NCBI GenBank assembly: GCA_040274725.1
Contig: JBEMAQ010000010.1
Coordinates: forward strand, 56,289 to 120,288
Origin: Solibacillus sp040274725
GTDB lineage: Bacteria > Bacillota > Bacilli > Bacillales_A > Planococcaceae
Direction: 5' to 3'
DNA: 64,000 nt
The notes under the pieces are model-generated. The model ran no database searches. It had not been told where the DNA came from and saw only the letters and a list, made by a program, of their open reading frames with translations. Shown here in pieces: positions 1 to 6,976 of this stretch. The stretch's first letter is position 1. Every line of letters begins with the position of its first letter. A program made the position numbers and the translations under genes.

Positions 1-585
1 GCCTTCGCGAAAAAATACAATGTTATTGTATTGCACGACGCGGCCTATTCAGAGTTTTACTTCACAGGCGACGCACCAATTAGCTTCCTTGCGACACCGG
101 GTGCGAAGGAAGTGGGTATGGAGATTAACTCGTTATCGAAAAGCTTCAGCCTAGCCGGTACACGCATTGCCTACATTGTTGGTAATGCAGAAATGCTCAA
201 CATCATTAAACAATTAAAATCAAACTTAGACTTCGGTATTTTTGAGCCAATTCAGCAAGTGGCAGCCCTTGCGTTAGATAATGCCGAGGAAGTAACAGCG
301 AACCTACGTAAAACTTTCGCTGAGCGCCATCGTACATTAATGGACGGTCTTGTATCAATCGGCTGGGAAGTAGCACCAAGCGACGGCGGGATGTTCGTGT
401 GGGCCAAATACCCTTCAACGTTAAATAGCGTAGACTTCGCGTTTAAGCTGATTGAAGACGTAGGAGTAGTTACGGTACCAGGAATAGCTTTTGGCACAGC
501 AGGAGAAGGCTACGTGCGTTTAGCGCTTGTCCAATCGGTTGAGACACTACAAAAAGCGGTGGATCGTTTAGCGACAGTGAAATAA
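1..585 (+). CDS. PLP-dependent class I/II aminotransferase, C-terminal part (5' end outside window)
   Basis: The frame is open from base 1, so the gene starts before the window; 194 residues are visible. It is a fold-type I aminotransferase. HDAAYSEF carries the Asp and Tyr that hold the pyridoxal phosphate ring, and SLSKSFSLAGTR carries the Schiff-base Lys (codon at 139-141) followed by the phosphate-binding Arg. The C-terminal small domain is complete, ending in ...YVRLALV and a substrate-carboxylate Arg. The family moves amino groups between amino acids and keto acids in the cytoplasm. The sequence resembles the LL-diaminopimelate/alanine-type aminotransferases of Bacillales, but the substrate cannot be set from this part. 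A strong terminator follows. Confidence 0.9.
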   Translation, partial: AFAKKYNVIVLHDAAYSEFYFTGDAPISFLATPGAKEVGMEINSLSKSFSLAGTRIAYIVGNAEMLNIIKQLKSNLDFGIFEPIQQVAALALDNAEEVTANLRKTFAERHRTLMDGLVSIGWEVAPSDGGMFVWAKYPSTLNSVDFAFKLIEDVGVVTVPGIAFGTAGEGYVRLALVQSVETLQKAVDRLATVK

Positions 586-593
586 TCAGGATG

Positions 594-638
594 AAAACCC
601 GAAATAACCTTGAGGGAGGTTGTTTCGGGTTTTCTTAT
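594..638 (+). terminator. Intrinsic terminator after the aminotransferase
   Basis: A 17-bp stem (594-610 with 617-633, one G-U pair) with a 6-nt loop is followed by TTTTCTT. It ends nine bases after the aminotransferase stop and separates it from the next gene. Confidence 0.9.
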
Positions 639-699
639 TATGAAACTTTTTGCCGATTGTTCCGTCAGTACAGCAAGATATCGAAAGGAGATTTATTTC

Positions 700-2280
700 A
701 TGAAACAATTCATTTTTACATTATTAATTGCCGTACTCGCCTTTATAACGCTCCAATTGCCCACACAAGCGGCAGAGCTAAAATCGTTCGGTGATGTGAA
801 GTACAAAATCATTACGAAAAGCAACGGCGCACGCGAAGTACATATTACCGACTATGTGACGATGAAAAACAACATTGTCATCCCAGCCAAAATTGAAGGC
901 CTACCGGTGACAGAAATTGCCGACCGTGCCTTTTACTTTGACCGTTCGGCTTATGGGTTAGATGGCACGTTCGAACCAACTGGCTATTCTGATTTATTTA
1001 TCCAATCGGTCACACTTCCTAGTACACTAAAGCGCATCGGGGATGAGGCATTTTACAATCACCATATTCGTAAAATTACGCTTCCTTCAAACTTAAAAGA
1101 AATCGGCACTAGCGCGTTTGCGATGAACCATTTAACGCACATTACAATTCCAAAATCGGTCCAAAAAATTGGCGGTAACATCGTTGCTGGCAACCCAATT
1201 AAAACGCATTCGCTACCGGCGCAGTTTAAACAGCCAAAACCAAAGCAATCCGGCAAACTACTTTATGTAACGTTTACACGCAACGGGAAAAAAGAAGTGC
1301 GCATTACCGGCCATACGTACAAAGCTACGCAAACAAAAATTGTCGTACCAAAAACAATTAACAAACTACTGGTAACAGAAATTGGCGACTATGCTTTTAC
1401 AAGTAGAGCAAGTTTACTCGGTATGGACGAAAATAAGCCACTTATTAAAGAGGTCACTCTCCCGTCAACAATTCGCAAAATTGGTGACTATGCACTAGCA
1501 GGGGTAACTTACGCAAATAACGACAAACGTGCCTTTTCCCTACCTCAAAATTTAGAGGTCATCGGGGATTATGCGTTTGCGAACAATGATCTCACAAACC
1601 GTGGCAATGAAGTAAAGCTTCCACCAAAATTAAGAAGCATTGGCAACGGCGCGTTTCAGTTTAACAGTTTTAAATCGATCACGATTCCGATTAACGTTAA
1701 AACTATTGGCAAATATGCCTTTGCTAACAATAATTTAACAAAGGTAACGTTTGGTAATGGTGTAACGTCGATTCCAGCTGGTGCCTTTCTCTCAAATGAC
1801 ATTACAAGCTTAACGCTACCTAAAAATTTAATGTCCATTGGCGCAGAGGCCTTTATGTACAACCAGCTGCCACGCCTTGTATTACCAGGTAAAGTCGATT
1901 CGATTGATGACGTTGCCTTCGCATATAATGACTTAACGAGCGTCAGTTTAGCCAATGTACATACAATCGGCGACGGGGCGTTCGTTCAAAATAAACTCAC
2001 AGCGTTTAACGTGCCAAGTAACGTCAAACAAATGCCGATGAATGCGGTGCTAGACAACCCGCTGCAAACGATCAAATTCCAAGGCGCGGAGACGAAGCTC
2101 CTGAATTATATGGGTGTTTATAAATCACACCAAAACAGCTCCTTCTATGTAGGTGATAAGGTGCACCACCTTGCAACTGATGCTCAGTTTACACAACCGT
2201 GGGCGAAATGGAATCAAGTTCTACCTGCACGCACGACATTGTATGTGAGTTGGCATACGACTATTCAATATTACGATTAA
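700..2280 (+). CDS. Secreted leucine-rich-repeat protein (BspA-like, LRR_5 type)
   Basis: A 526-residue protein from the ATG at 700, chosen because GAAAGGAG lies at 683-690 and a clear signal peptide follows (positively charged start, hydrophobic core, TQAAEL cleavage region). The longer frame from 610 would begin inside the preceding terminator. The mature part is built of about ten BspA-type repeats with the pattern I-TLPSxLxxIGxxAFxxNxLT, interrupted near residues 165-215 by a linker with GKKEVRITG that repeats the N-terminal theme GAREVHITD. The family forms solenoids on the cell surface and usually binds proteins or other cells. No LPXTG or other anchor is seen, so it is probably released or loosely held. 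The last part (WNQVLPARTTLYVSW) is not LRR, and a stray LRR unit lies just after the stop. Confidence 0.85.
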   Translation: MKQFIFTLLIAVLAFITLQLPTQAAELKSFGDVKYKIITKSNGAREVHITDYVTMKNNIVIPAKIEGLPVTEIADRAFYFDRSAYGLDGTFEPTGYSDLFIQSVTLPSTLKRIGDEAFYNHHIRKITLPSNLKEIGTSAFAMNHLTHITIPKSVQKIGGNIVAGNPIKTHSLPAQFKQPKPKQSGKLLYVTFTRNGKKEVRITGHTYKATQTKIVVPKTINKLLVTEIGDYAFTSRASLLGMDENKPLIKEVTLPSTIRKIGDYALAGVTYANNDKRAFSLPQNLEVIGDYAFANNDLTNRGNEVKLPPKLRSIGNGAFQFNSFKSITIPINVKTIGKYAFANNNLTKVTFGNGVTSIPAGAFLSNDITSLTLPKNLMSIGAEAFMYNQLPRLVLPGKVDSIDDVAFAYNDLTSVSLANVHTIGDGAFVQNKLTAFNVPSNVKQMPMNAVLDNPLQTIKFQGAETKLLNYMGVYKSHQNSSFYVGDKVHHLATDAQFTQPWAKWNQVLPARTTLYVSWHTTIQYYD

Positions 2281-2327
2281 CGTCAAAATCATTGGCAAAT
2301 ACGCCTTTGCTTACAATGATTTAACAA
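2268..2327 (+). pseudogene. Orphan LRR-coding remnant at the stop of the LRR gene
   Basis: Bases 2268-2325 closely match the repeat-coding stretch around 1682-1738 (both read ATTAACGT-AAAA--ATTGGCAAATA-GCCTTTGCT), but they lie across and beyond the stop codon in another frame. This suggests a former LRR unit cut off by recombination between repeats or by a frameshift. Confidence 0.7.
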
Positions 2328-2367
2328 ATGAGCCTTTGTCACGAAGACATCGGCTCATTTTTATTAT
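2326..2367 (+). terminator. Intrinsic terminator of the LRR gene
   Basis: AAATGAGCC (2326-2334) pairs with GGCTCATTT (2352-2360), with a short inner stem in the loop, followed by a T-rich run. It overlaps the end of the convergent ferrochelatase-like gene. Confidence 0.8.
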
Positions 2368-3278
2368 TTTACCACTACTTTTATATTCTCTACGACTAGT
2401 GCACTCAGTGCTTGTACAACATCAAAGCTCGCCCCTGGGAAATCAGACACCGCAAATGGTACGTTTAACTCTTTACATACTTCTTGGCACTCGACACCAA
2501 TTTCTGCGTAAGACTCCACGTCTGATGCTAAGCTTAGTAGCTCGCACGTCACAAACCCTGTCGCTCCAGCTTCGTGTAATGCTTTGATTTTCGCTTTTAC
2601 ATCGGGTGCGAGCCAGTTTGCCTTGCCGCCTGATGAACGGTACACCGCATGGAAGTTCGCCACACCTGCTTTTTTCGCAATTGCTGCAGCAAGCTCTGCA
2701 AACTGCTGTACGTACGGTGCATTACGTTCTGGGTCCTCTGGCTGGCTATGTACGGTAAACAGTACATGTGCGTCACCTTGCGCGGCTACTGGTAGCCACT
2801 CGACTGCACGCTTCACGCGTTTTGCGTAAACAGCGACAACACCTTCGTTTACATGCCAGTTATTTAACACAATGTGTTCAATGACTGTTCCTTCAAGCAG
2901 CGCGGCTGTTTCCGCATGCACAGAGCCGCCGCCTGAAGCCGAGTGAATTGGATTAATCGGTAAGGTCACGACCGTCGTTGCTCCGTCTGCTTTTGCCTTT
3001 TCAATCGCATCCACTAAAAATGGCGTAGTATGTTTATACGCCGTGTACACCTTTACTTCCACGTCTAATTGCTCGTTTAACACGCTTTCTAAACCTTCTG
3101 CAATATCCTCCGTTGCTGTGCGAATGAAGTCTGCAAAACCTGGTGTTAAAAAGGATGCATGAATTTTTGCGAGCATCGGTGGTGGCACCTGTTTGCCCTT
3201 TAAAATATGGCTAAAATAATCGGAAACATTGTCGATGGATACGGGTGCCCCGTACGCATAATGAATAACTGCAATCAT
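2364..3278 (-). CDS. Ferrochelatase-family protein (CpfC/HemH-like), Fur-box controlled
   Basis: A 304-residue protein of normal length for Gram-positive ferrochelatases, which insert iron into coproporphyrin III in the cytoplasm. AYGAP at residues 8-12 matches the N-terminal AYGTP of the family. VHSQPE (His177) fits the metal-side His, and DVESYAEIGVEC (Glu255) fits the acidic partner in the C-terminal half; the rest is divergent. The start ATG at 3278 has AAAGGAGC upstream. A Fur box lies about 30 bases upstream of the start, so the gene should be induced by iron shortage. That is unusual for a heme-making enzyme and suggests a paralogue, perhaps one that removes iron from heme or a regulated isoenzyme. 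No other heme gene is nearby. The family is fairly sure; the direction of the reaction is unknown. Confidence 0.75.
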   Translation of the reverse strand: MIAVIHYAYGAPVSIDNVSDYFSHILKGKQVPPPMLAKIHASFLTPGFADFIRTATEDIAEGLESVLNEQLDVEVKVYTAYKHTTPFLVDAIEKAKADGATTVVTLPINPIHSASGGGSVHAETAALLEGTVIEHIVLNNWHVNEGVVAVYAKRVKRAVEWLPVAAQGDAHVLFTVHSQPEDPERNAPYVQQFAELAAAIAKKAGVANFHAVYRSSGGKANWLAPDVKAKIKALHEAGATGFVTCELLSLASDVESYAEIGVECQEVCKELNVPFAVSDFPGASFDVVQALSALVVENIKVVVK

Positions 3279-3305
3279 GTAGAAACGCTCCTTTTAAAAT
3301 ATAAT

Positions 3306-3326
3306 TGAAAATGATTATCATTATTA
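3306..3326. promoter_or_regulatory. Fur box upstream of the ferrochelatase-like gene
   Basis: TGAAAATGATTATCA (3306-3320) matches the 7-1-7 Fur consensus TGATAATNATTATCA at all but one position, and the match extends into ATTATTA. It sits 28-48 bases upstream of the start codon, where it could block the promoter. Confidence 0.8.
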
Positions 3327-3349
3327 AAACATAAATATTGGAATTTTAC

Positions 3350-3383
3350 AAATAAAAAAAGCACTACCTTCATAGATAGTGCT
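3350..3383 (-). terminator. Intrinsic terminator of the Spo0M-like gene
   Basis: On the minus strand GCACTATC / GGTAGTGC form an 8-bp stem with a TATGAA loop followed by seven T residues, eight bases after the stop codon. Confidence 0.85.
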
Positions 3384-3390
3384 CGCTTAC

Positions 3391-3774
3391 TCAAGTATAA
3401 GATGCTGGCTCGTATGAAATAATCCCTTCATCATCGCATTCACTGCCATCTAAAAACTGTACAAGTGTTTTAAATACGAGGCGTTCATCGGGCTGACAAA
3501 CCCAGCGCTCGTCCGGGATTAGCTCAAATGAAATAATTTCGGTATCCTTTGAATGAATATTGCCGATTGGTTCAACAGAATGCTTGTCGATTAACACATG
3601 GCCTGTACTTGACGCGCGGTATACTTGCAGAGAAATGACATCAATCATTTCCTCTTCAACGAAGTTAATATAAAGTGAGCCGGTCAATGTTTCCCCTTCC
3701 AAAATATCGGTTTTCTCAATGACCGTCTCTACCTTTACCCCATTATGCTCCATTTTTATTAACCATTTATTCAT
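3391..3774 (-). CDS. Spo0M-like (arrestin-fold) protein, short form
   Basis: A 127-residue protein. The start at 3774 is preferred to the ATG at 3780 because the ribosome site AGGGGG then lies at the usual distance. Residues 10-55 (VKVETVIEKTDILEGETLTGSLYI) resemble the N-terminal arrestin-like domain of the sporulation-control protein Spo0M, whose members begin with KVDT.LEK....GE...G. Spo0M proteins have about 250 residues and two arrestin-like domains; this has one. The frame closes cleanly at its own terminator, so it looks like a real short form rather than a recent truncation. The function in Spo0M itself (tuning of phosphorelay or division) cannot be transferred with confidence. No signal peptide or membrane segment is present. 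Confidence 0.55.
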   Translation of the reverse strand: MNKWLIKMEHNGVKVETVIEKTDILEGETLTGSLYINFVEEEMIDVISLQVYRASSTGHVLIDKHSVEPIGNIHSKDTEIISFELIPDERWVCQPDERLVFKTLVQFLDGSECDDEGIISYEPASYT

Positions 3775-3789
3775 GTCCATCCCCCTATT

Positions 3790-3822
3790 TCAAAAAATCG
3801 TTAGCGCGCATGCTAACGATTT
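3790..3822 (-). terminator. Intrinsic terminator of the AI-2E family gene
   Basis: AAATCGTTAGC (minus strand) pairs perfectly with GCTAACGATTT (11 bp, 6-nt loop), followed by a T run, five bases after the stop codon. Confidence 0.9.
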
Positions 3823-3826
3823 GGTT

Positions 3827-5041
3827 TTACTGTTCTTCATAGCCTTTTTTAGGATCTGTTTCAAAGCGATTATAGCGTTGTTTAAATAAGCGATAGGCGT
3901 GCGTTATAAGCACTTTAATGAGCGCATAACCCGGAAGCCCTAAAATGATCCCAGGCACGCCAAACAACGCGCCAGACGTCAATAACACGAAGATAATCGT
4001 GATTGGGTGAATACTCAGTGATTTCCCCATAATTTGTGGGGAAATAAACTTCCCTTCAATCAACTGTACAATCGTCCAAACGATGATCAGCTTTAGCACC
4101 ATAAACGGACTTGTGACAATAGCAATAATCGCAGCAGGTGTTGCGGCAATGGCTGGACCTAAATACGGGACAACACTTGTGACCATCGCGATAAAGCCAA
4201 GTAGGAAAGCATAGTCTAAGCCAATAATTAAGAAGCCAATCGTCATCATAACCCCGATACAAAATGACACTAAAATTTGTCCTTGAATGTACGAGCTAAT
4301 TTGCTTGTCCATATCATGCAGCACTTCACCCACAACTTTGCGCGCGCGCGGCGGGCAAATATTTAAAATAAACGTTGGCATCTTCTCGCCCTCGTACAGT
4401 AAATAAAACAAAATAAACGGCACGATGACAAGTGATAGCACAATGCCTGTTAGTGTTGTGACAAAGCCTGTAATACCCGATGCGATAGACGTTGCAAAAT
4501 TTGTAATTGTATCTTTTAGCGTCGTTACCGTATTCGCGGTAAAATTAGTCAGCATCGTATTGTAATCAAAATCAAACGTCTCGAAAAATTCATGGAAACG
4601 TGAATTATTTAAAAAGGACACGAATCTTTCTACAACGGCGATAAAATAAATCGGAAATTCATTTAAAAGCTTTGTAAATTGATCGCGTAAAAACGGAAAT
4701 ACAAGCACGACTGATGTTGTCAAAATACCGATTAAGCCAATATAAATAAGCAAGATAGCCCACGCTTTCGGTATTTTCCAGCGCATGAGTAATTTCAGTG
4801 TTGGGCGTAGCAAATAATACAAAATGACCCCGAGCACCCCCGGTAAAATAATCATTTCAATAAGCACTGACAACGGCTCAAAAACAAATGAAATTTTGTC
4901 GTAAACAAAAATAATACAGCCAATAAGCAATGCAATAATGAGCAGGAACAATAAGTTTTTCCCGCCTAAAAAGCGAATAAAACGCGTTGAGAAAAACGTC
5001 GATTGCTCCTGCGGTAAATTTTTATTTTTCTCTTCTTCCAC
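3827..5041 (-). CDS. AI-2E family transporter (PerM/YdbI type) membrane protein
   Basis: A protein of about 404 residues from the GTG at 5041, which has GGGGTGG four bases upstream; a GTG at 5083 in the same frame has no ribosome site. It has a short charged N terminus, a pair of hydrophobic helices (LLFLLIIALLIGCIIFVY, then LIEMIILPGVLGVILYYLLRP), and more helices up to the C-terminal GVPGIILGLPGYALIKVL. The family order of two N-terminal helices, a soluble loop with GVTG/ITGFV and a large C-terminal membrane domain with LGPAIAATPA is kept. Members export autoinducer-2-like molecules, or exchange sodium and protons in some Bacillales; the substrate here is unknown. It is monocistronic with its own terminator. 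Confidence 0.85.
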   Translation of the reverse strand: MEEEKNKNLPQEQSTFFSTRFIRFLGGKNLLFLLIIALLIGCIIFVYDKISFVFEPLSVLIEMIILPGVLGVILYYLLRPTLKLLMRWKIPKAWAILLIYIGLIGILTTSVVLVFPFLRDQFTKLLNEFPIYFIAVVERFVSFLNNSRFHEFFETFDFDYNTMLTNFTANTVTTLKDTITNFATSIASGITGFVTTLTGIVLSLVIVPFILFYLLYEGEKMPTFILNICPPRARKVVGEVLHDMDKQISSYIQGQILVSFCIGVMMTIGFLIIGLDYAFLLGFIAMVTSVVPYLGPAIAATPAAIIAIVTSPFMVLKLIIVWTIVQLIEGKFISPQIMGKSLSIHPITIIFVLLTSGALFGVPGIILGLPGYALIKVLITHAYRLFKQRYNRFETDPKKGYEEQ

Positions 5042-5173
5042 AAAACCACCCCAACAAGTCACCAAATTTTCAAGGGAATTCACATCAGAAAAGCCATCAT
5101 TATACGCTATTTAGCGCGCAATGTGCTTTTCTAATTTCATCATAACATGTCTACAACTTCCATGTATAAGGAC

Positions 5174-6103
5174 TTATTTATCTAATTTCAAAAATGTGTG
5201 CAACATCTCTTTATTTTGCTCGATATCCATTTCAATAACCGAGCCTGCATGACTATAAGTTTGGAACGAATACGTATGCTCCGCTGGAATGGTCATTTTT
5301 TGCAAGTTCGCTGCCCCACTTGTTATCATGTTAAGTGCCATTTTTAACTGTGCCGCGCTCGACATATCGCTCGTCACATAGCCTTGTGCCGCACCGACGA
5401 ATTTCGGAATGTTTTTCATATTTGTTGGAGATAGTAGCTCCTCTTTTAGTAGCTCAATGACCTTTTGCTGACGTTCAACGCGGCCAAAATCACCTTCTGC
5501 ATCCCCGCGGTAACGCGCATAACCAAGTAGCTGCGAGCCATTTAACTGCTGCACACCTGGCTCAATCGTCATATAAATCAACCCTGACATGCGCTTCTCC
5601 ACATCCACCTCAATGCCGTTCGGCGCTAAAATATCAATGAGCGACTCAAAGCTTTTAAAATCAATGATGGCATAATGATGAATCGGGAGGTCAAACATAT
5701 TATTCAGTGTCTCTTTTAGTAGCTGCACTCCGCCTAAATAATAAGCAGTGTTTAATTTATACGACTGGTAGCCCGGAATTTCAGCATAAATATCGCGCAT
5801 AAAGGATACGAGCCGCATATCATTCGTTTCGCGGTCCCATGTCAGCAGCATCATCGTATCGGTACGCGATTTTTCCTCACCACGGCTATCAACACCGAGT
5901 ATTAAAAATGTCTCAACTTTATGCGTTGTTTCATCTGCTATAAAATCCTCTGCGGGTACTTTCGTTTCACTTGCTAGCTTCAGCCCATTTTGGTACTCGA
6001 CATACGAATAGCCTATTAAAGCGACGATTACCAAAAACAGCGCTGTTACAATGACGCGTCCTTTTCGCACGCGTTTTTTCTTATAACGTGTTTTTTGCTC
6101 CAT
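5174..6103 (-). CDS. LytR-CpsA-Psr (LCP) family cell-wall polymer ligase
   Basis: A 309-residue protein with a basic N terminus (KKKRVRKGR), one membrane helix at about residues 17-36 and an extracellular LCP domain from about residue 65. Family marks are FLILGVDSRGEEKSRTDTMML (residues 66-86, with Arg/Asp residues that bind the polyprenyl pyrophosphate), MRDIYAEIPGYQSYKLNTAY, and RYRGDAEGDFGRVERQQ, which carries the Arg/Asp of the active site. LCP enzymes move wall teichoic acid or other polymers from the lipid carrier onto peptidoglycan outside the membrane. The start ATG has AAGGAAG upstream. It stands alone, so the polymer cannot be named from context. Confidence 0.92.
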   Translation of the reverse strand: MEQKTRYKKKRVRKGRVIVTALFLVIVALIGYSYVEYQNGLKLASETKVPAEDFIADETTHKVETFLILGVDSRGEEKSRTDTMMLLTWDRETNDMRLVSFMRDIYAEIPGYQSYKLNTAYYLGGVQLLKETLNNMFDLPIHHYAIIDFKSFESLIDILAPNGIEVDVEKRMSGLIYMTIEPGVQQLNGSQLLGYARYRGDAEGDFGRVERQQKVIELLKEELLSPTNMKNIPKFVGAAQGYVTSDMSSAAQLKMALNMITSGAANLQKMTIPAEHTYSFQTYSHAGSVIEMDIEQNKEMLHTFLKLDK

Positions 6104-6320
6104 GTGTCAACTTCCTTTCAAGTTGTACGATAACAGAAGGCACGAGCCTCTCTAGTGTACGATGAATGCTTGTTTAGTATTTACTACAGCTTTTTCGAGT
6201 CTATGCAAAACTCGAGGTAGCTGAGACTTAACTCCTGACGATATAGTTATTAAAATGTTTCATCTTTCCACCCTATTATATCGTTTCCTGTAAAATTGTA
6301 CCTACTTCTGAGCTTGTTCA

Positions 6321-6329
6321 TGCTATAAT
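6321..6329 (+). promoter_or_regulatory. Extended -10 promoter of msrA
   Basis: TGCTATAAT (TGnTATAAT, 6321-6329) lies 65 bases before the msrA start. No good -35 is seen at 17 bp, which fits an extended -10 promoter. Confidence 0.6.
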
Positions 6330-6393
6330 AGACTATCTATTCCAAGTCCTATATGACAGCGAATACTTACATAGAACAAAAGGAGTGATTTAT

Positions 6394-6912
6394 ATGGCAA
6401 TCGCAACATTTGCAGGTGGCTGTTTTTGGTGCATGATCAAGCCGTTCGACCAGTGGGACGGCATTAAGCGTGTCACGTCTGGCTATATGGGTGGGCATGT
6501 TGAACATCCAACCTATGAGGACGTAAAATCCGGCACGTCTGGTCATATTGAGGTTGTAGAAATCGAGTACGATGAACAGGTATTTAGCTATGAACGCCTA
6601 CTCGACATTTACTGGATGCAAATTGACCCAACGGACGCAGGTGGCCAATTCCACGACCGCGGCGAATCGTATAAAACGGTGATTTTCACGCATACAGACG
6701 AACAAAAGCGCCTTGCGGAAAGCTCAAAGCAAGTACTTGCCGCAAGTGGACGCTTCAAAAAGCCAATCGTTACAGAAATCCGCGAGGCGCATATTTTTTG
6801 GCCAGCGGAGGATTACCATCAGGACTACTACAAAAAAGAGCCTGACCATTACAAAGAAGACCGTGCCATTAGCGGCCGCGATGAATTCATCAATACGCAC
6901 TGGAAAAAATAG
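6394..6912 (+). CDS. msrA: Peptide methionine (S)-S-oxide reductase MsrA
   Basis: A 172-residue cytoplasmic enzyme that reduces the S-epimer of methionine sulfoxide in oxidised proteins, using thioredoxin. The ATG at 6394 is chosen because AAAGGAG lies nine bases upstream and the protein then starts MAIATFAGGCFWC, the family signature; catalytic Cys10 is in GCFWC. The motifs GYMGGHVEHPTYEDV, GHIEVVEIEYDE, DPTDAGGQFHDRGESY and EDYHQDYY follow in the expected order. The GCFWC motif also supplies Cys13, and there is no MsrB domain fused or next to it. It is transcribed alone. Confidence 0.97.
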   Translation: MAIATFAGGCFWCMIKPFDQWDGIKRVTSGYMGGHVEHPTYEDVKSGTSGHIEVVEIEYDEQVFSYERLLDIYWMQIDPTDAGGQFHDRGESYKTVIFTHTDEQKRLAESSKQVLAASGRFKKPIVTEIREAHIFWPAEDYHQDYYKKEPDHYKEDRAISGRDEFINTHWKK

Positions 6913-6931
6913 TTTCCCCATTTTTCGCGAC

Positions 6932-6968
6932 AAAAAAACGAGGTACAGTTCACAAGTACCTCGTTTTT
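6932..6968. terminator. Bidirectional terminator between msrA and recQ
   Basis: A stem of 13 bp (6932-6945 with 6956-6968: ACGAGGTAC / GTACCTCGT plus A/T pairs) has A and T runs on both sides, so it can end msrA and the convergent recQ. Confidence 0.9.
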
Positions 6969-6976
6969 CCTATTTT

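Noticed and set aside
1020..2000. Regularly spaced repeats in the first LRR gene as a possible DNA repeat array
   Set aside because: The spacing is the coding period of LRR units and the DNA is diverged, as expected for protein repeats.
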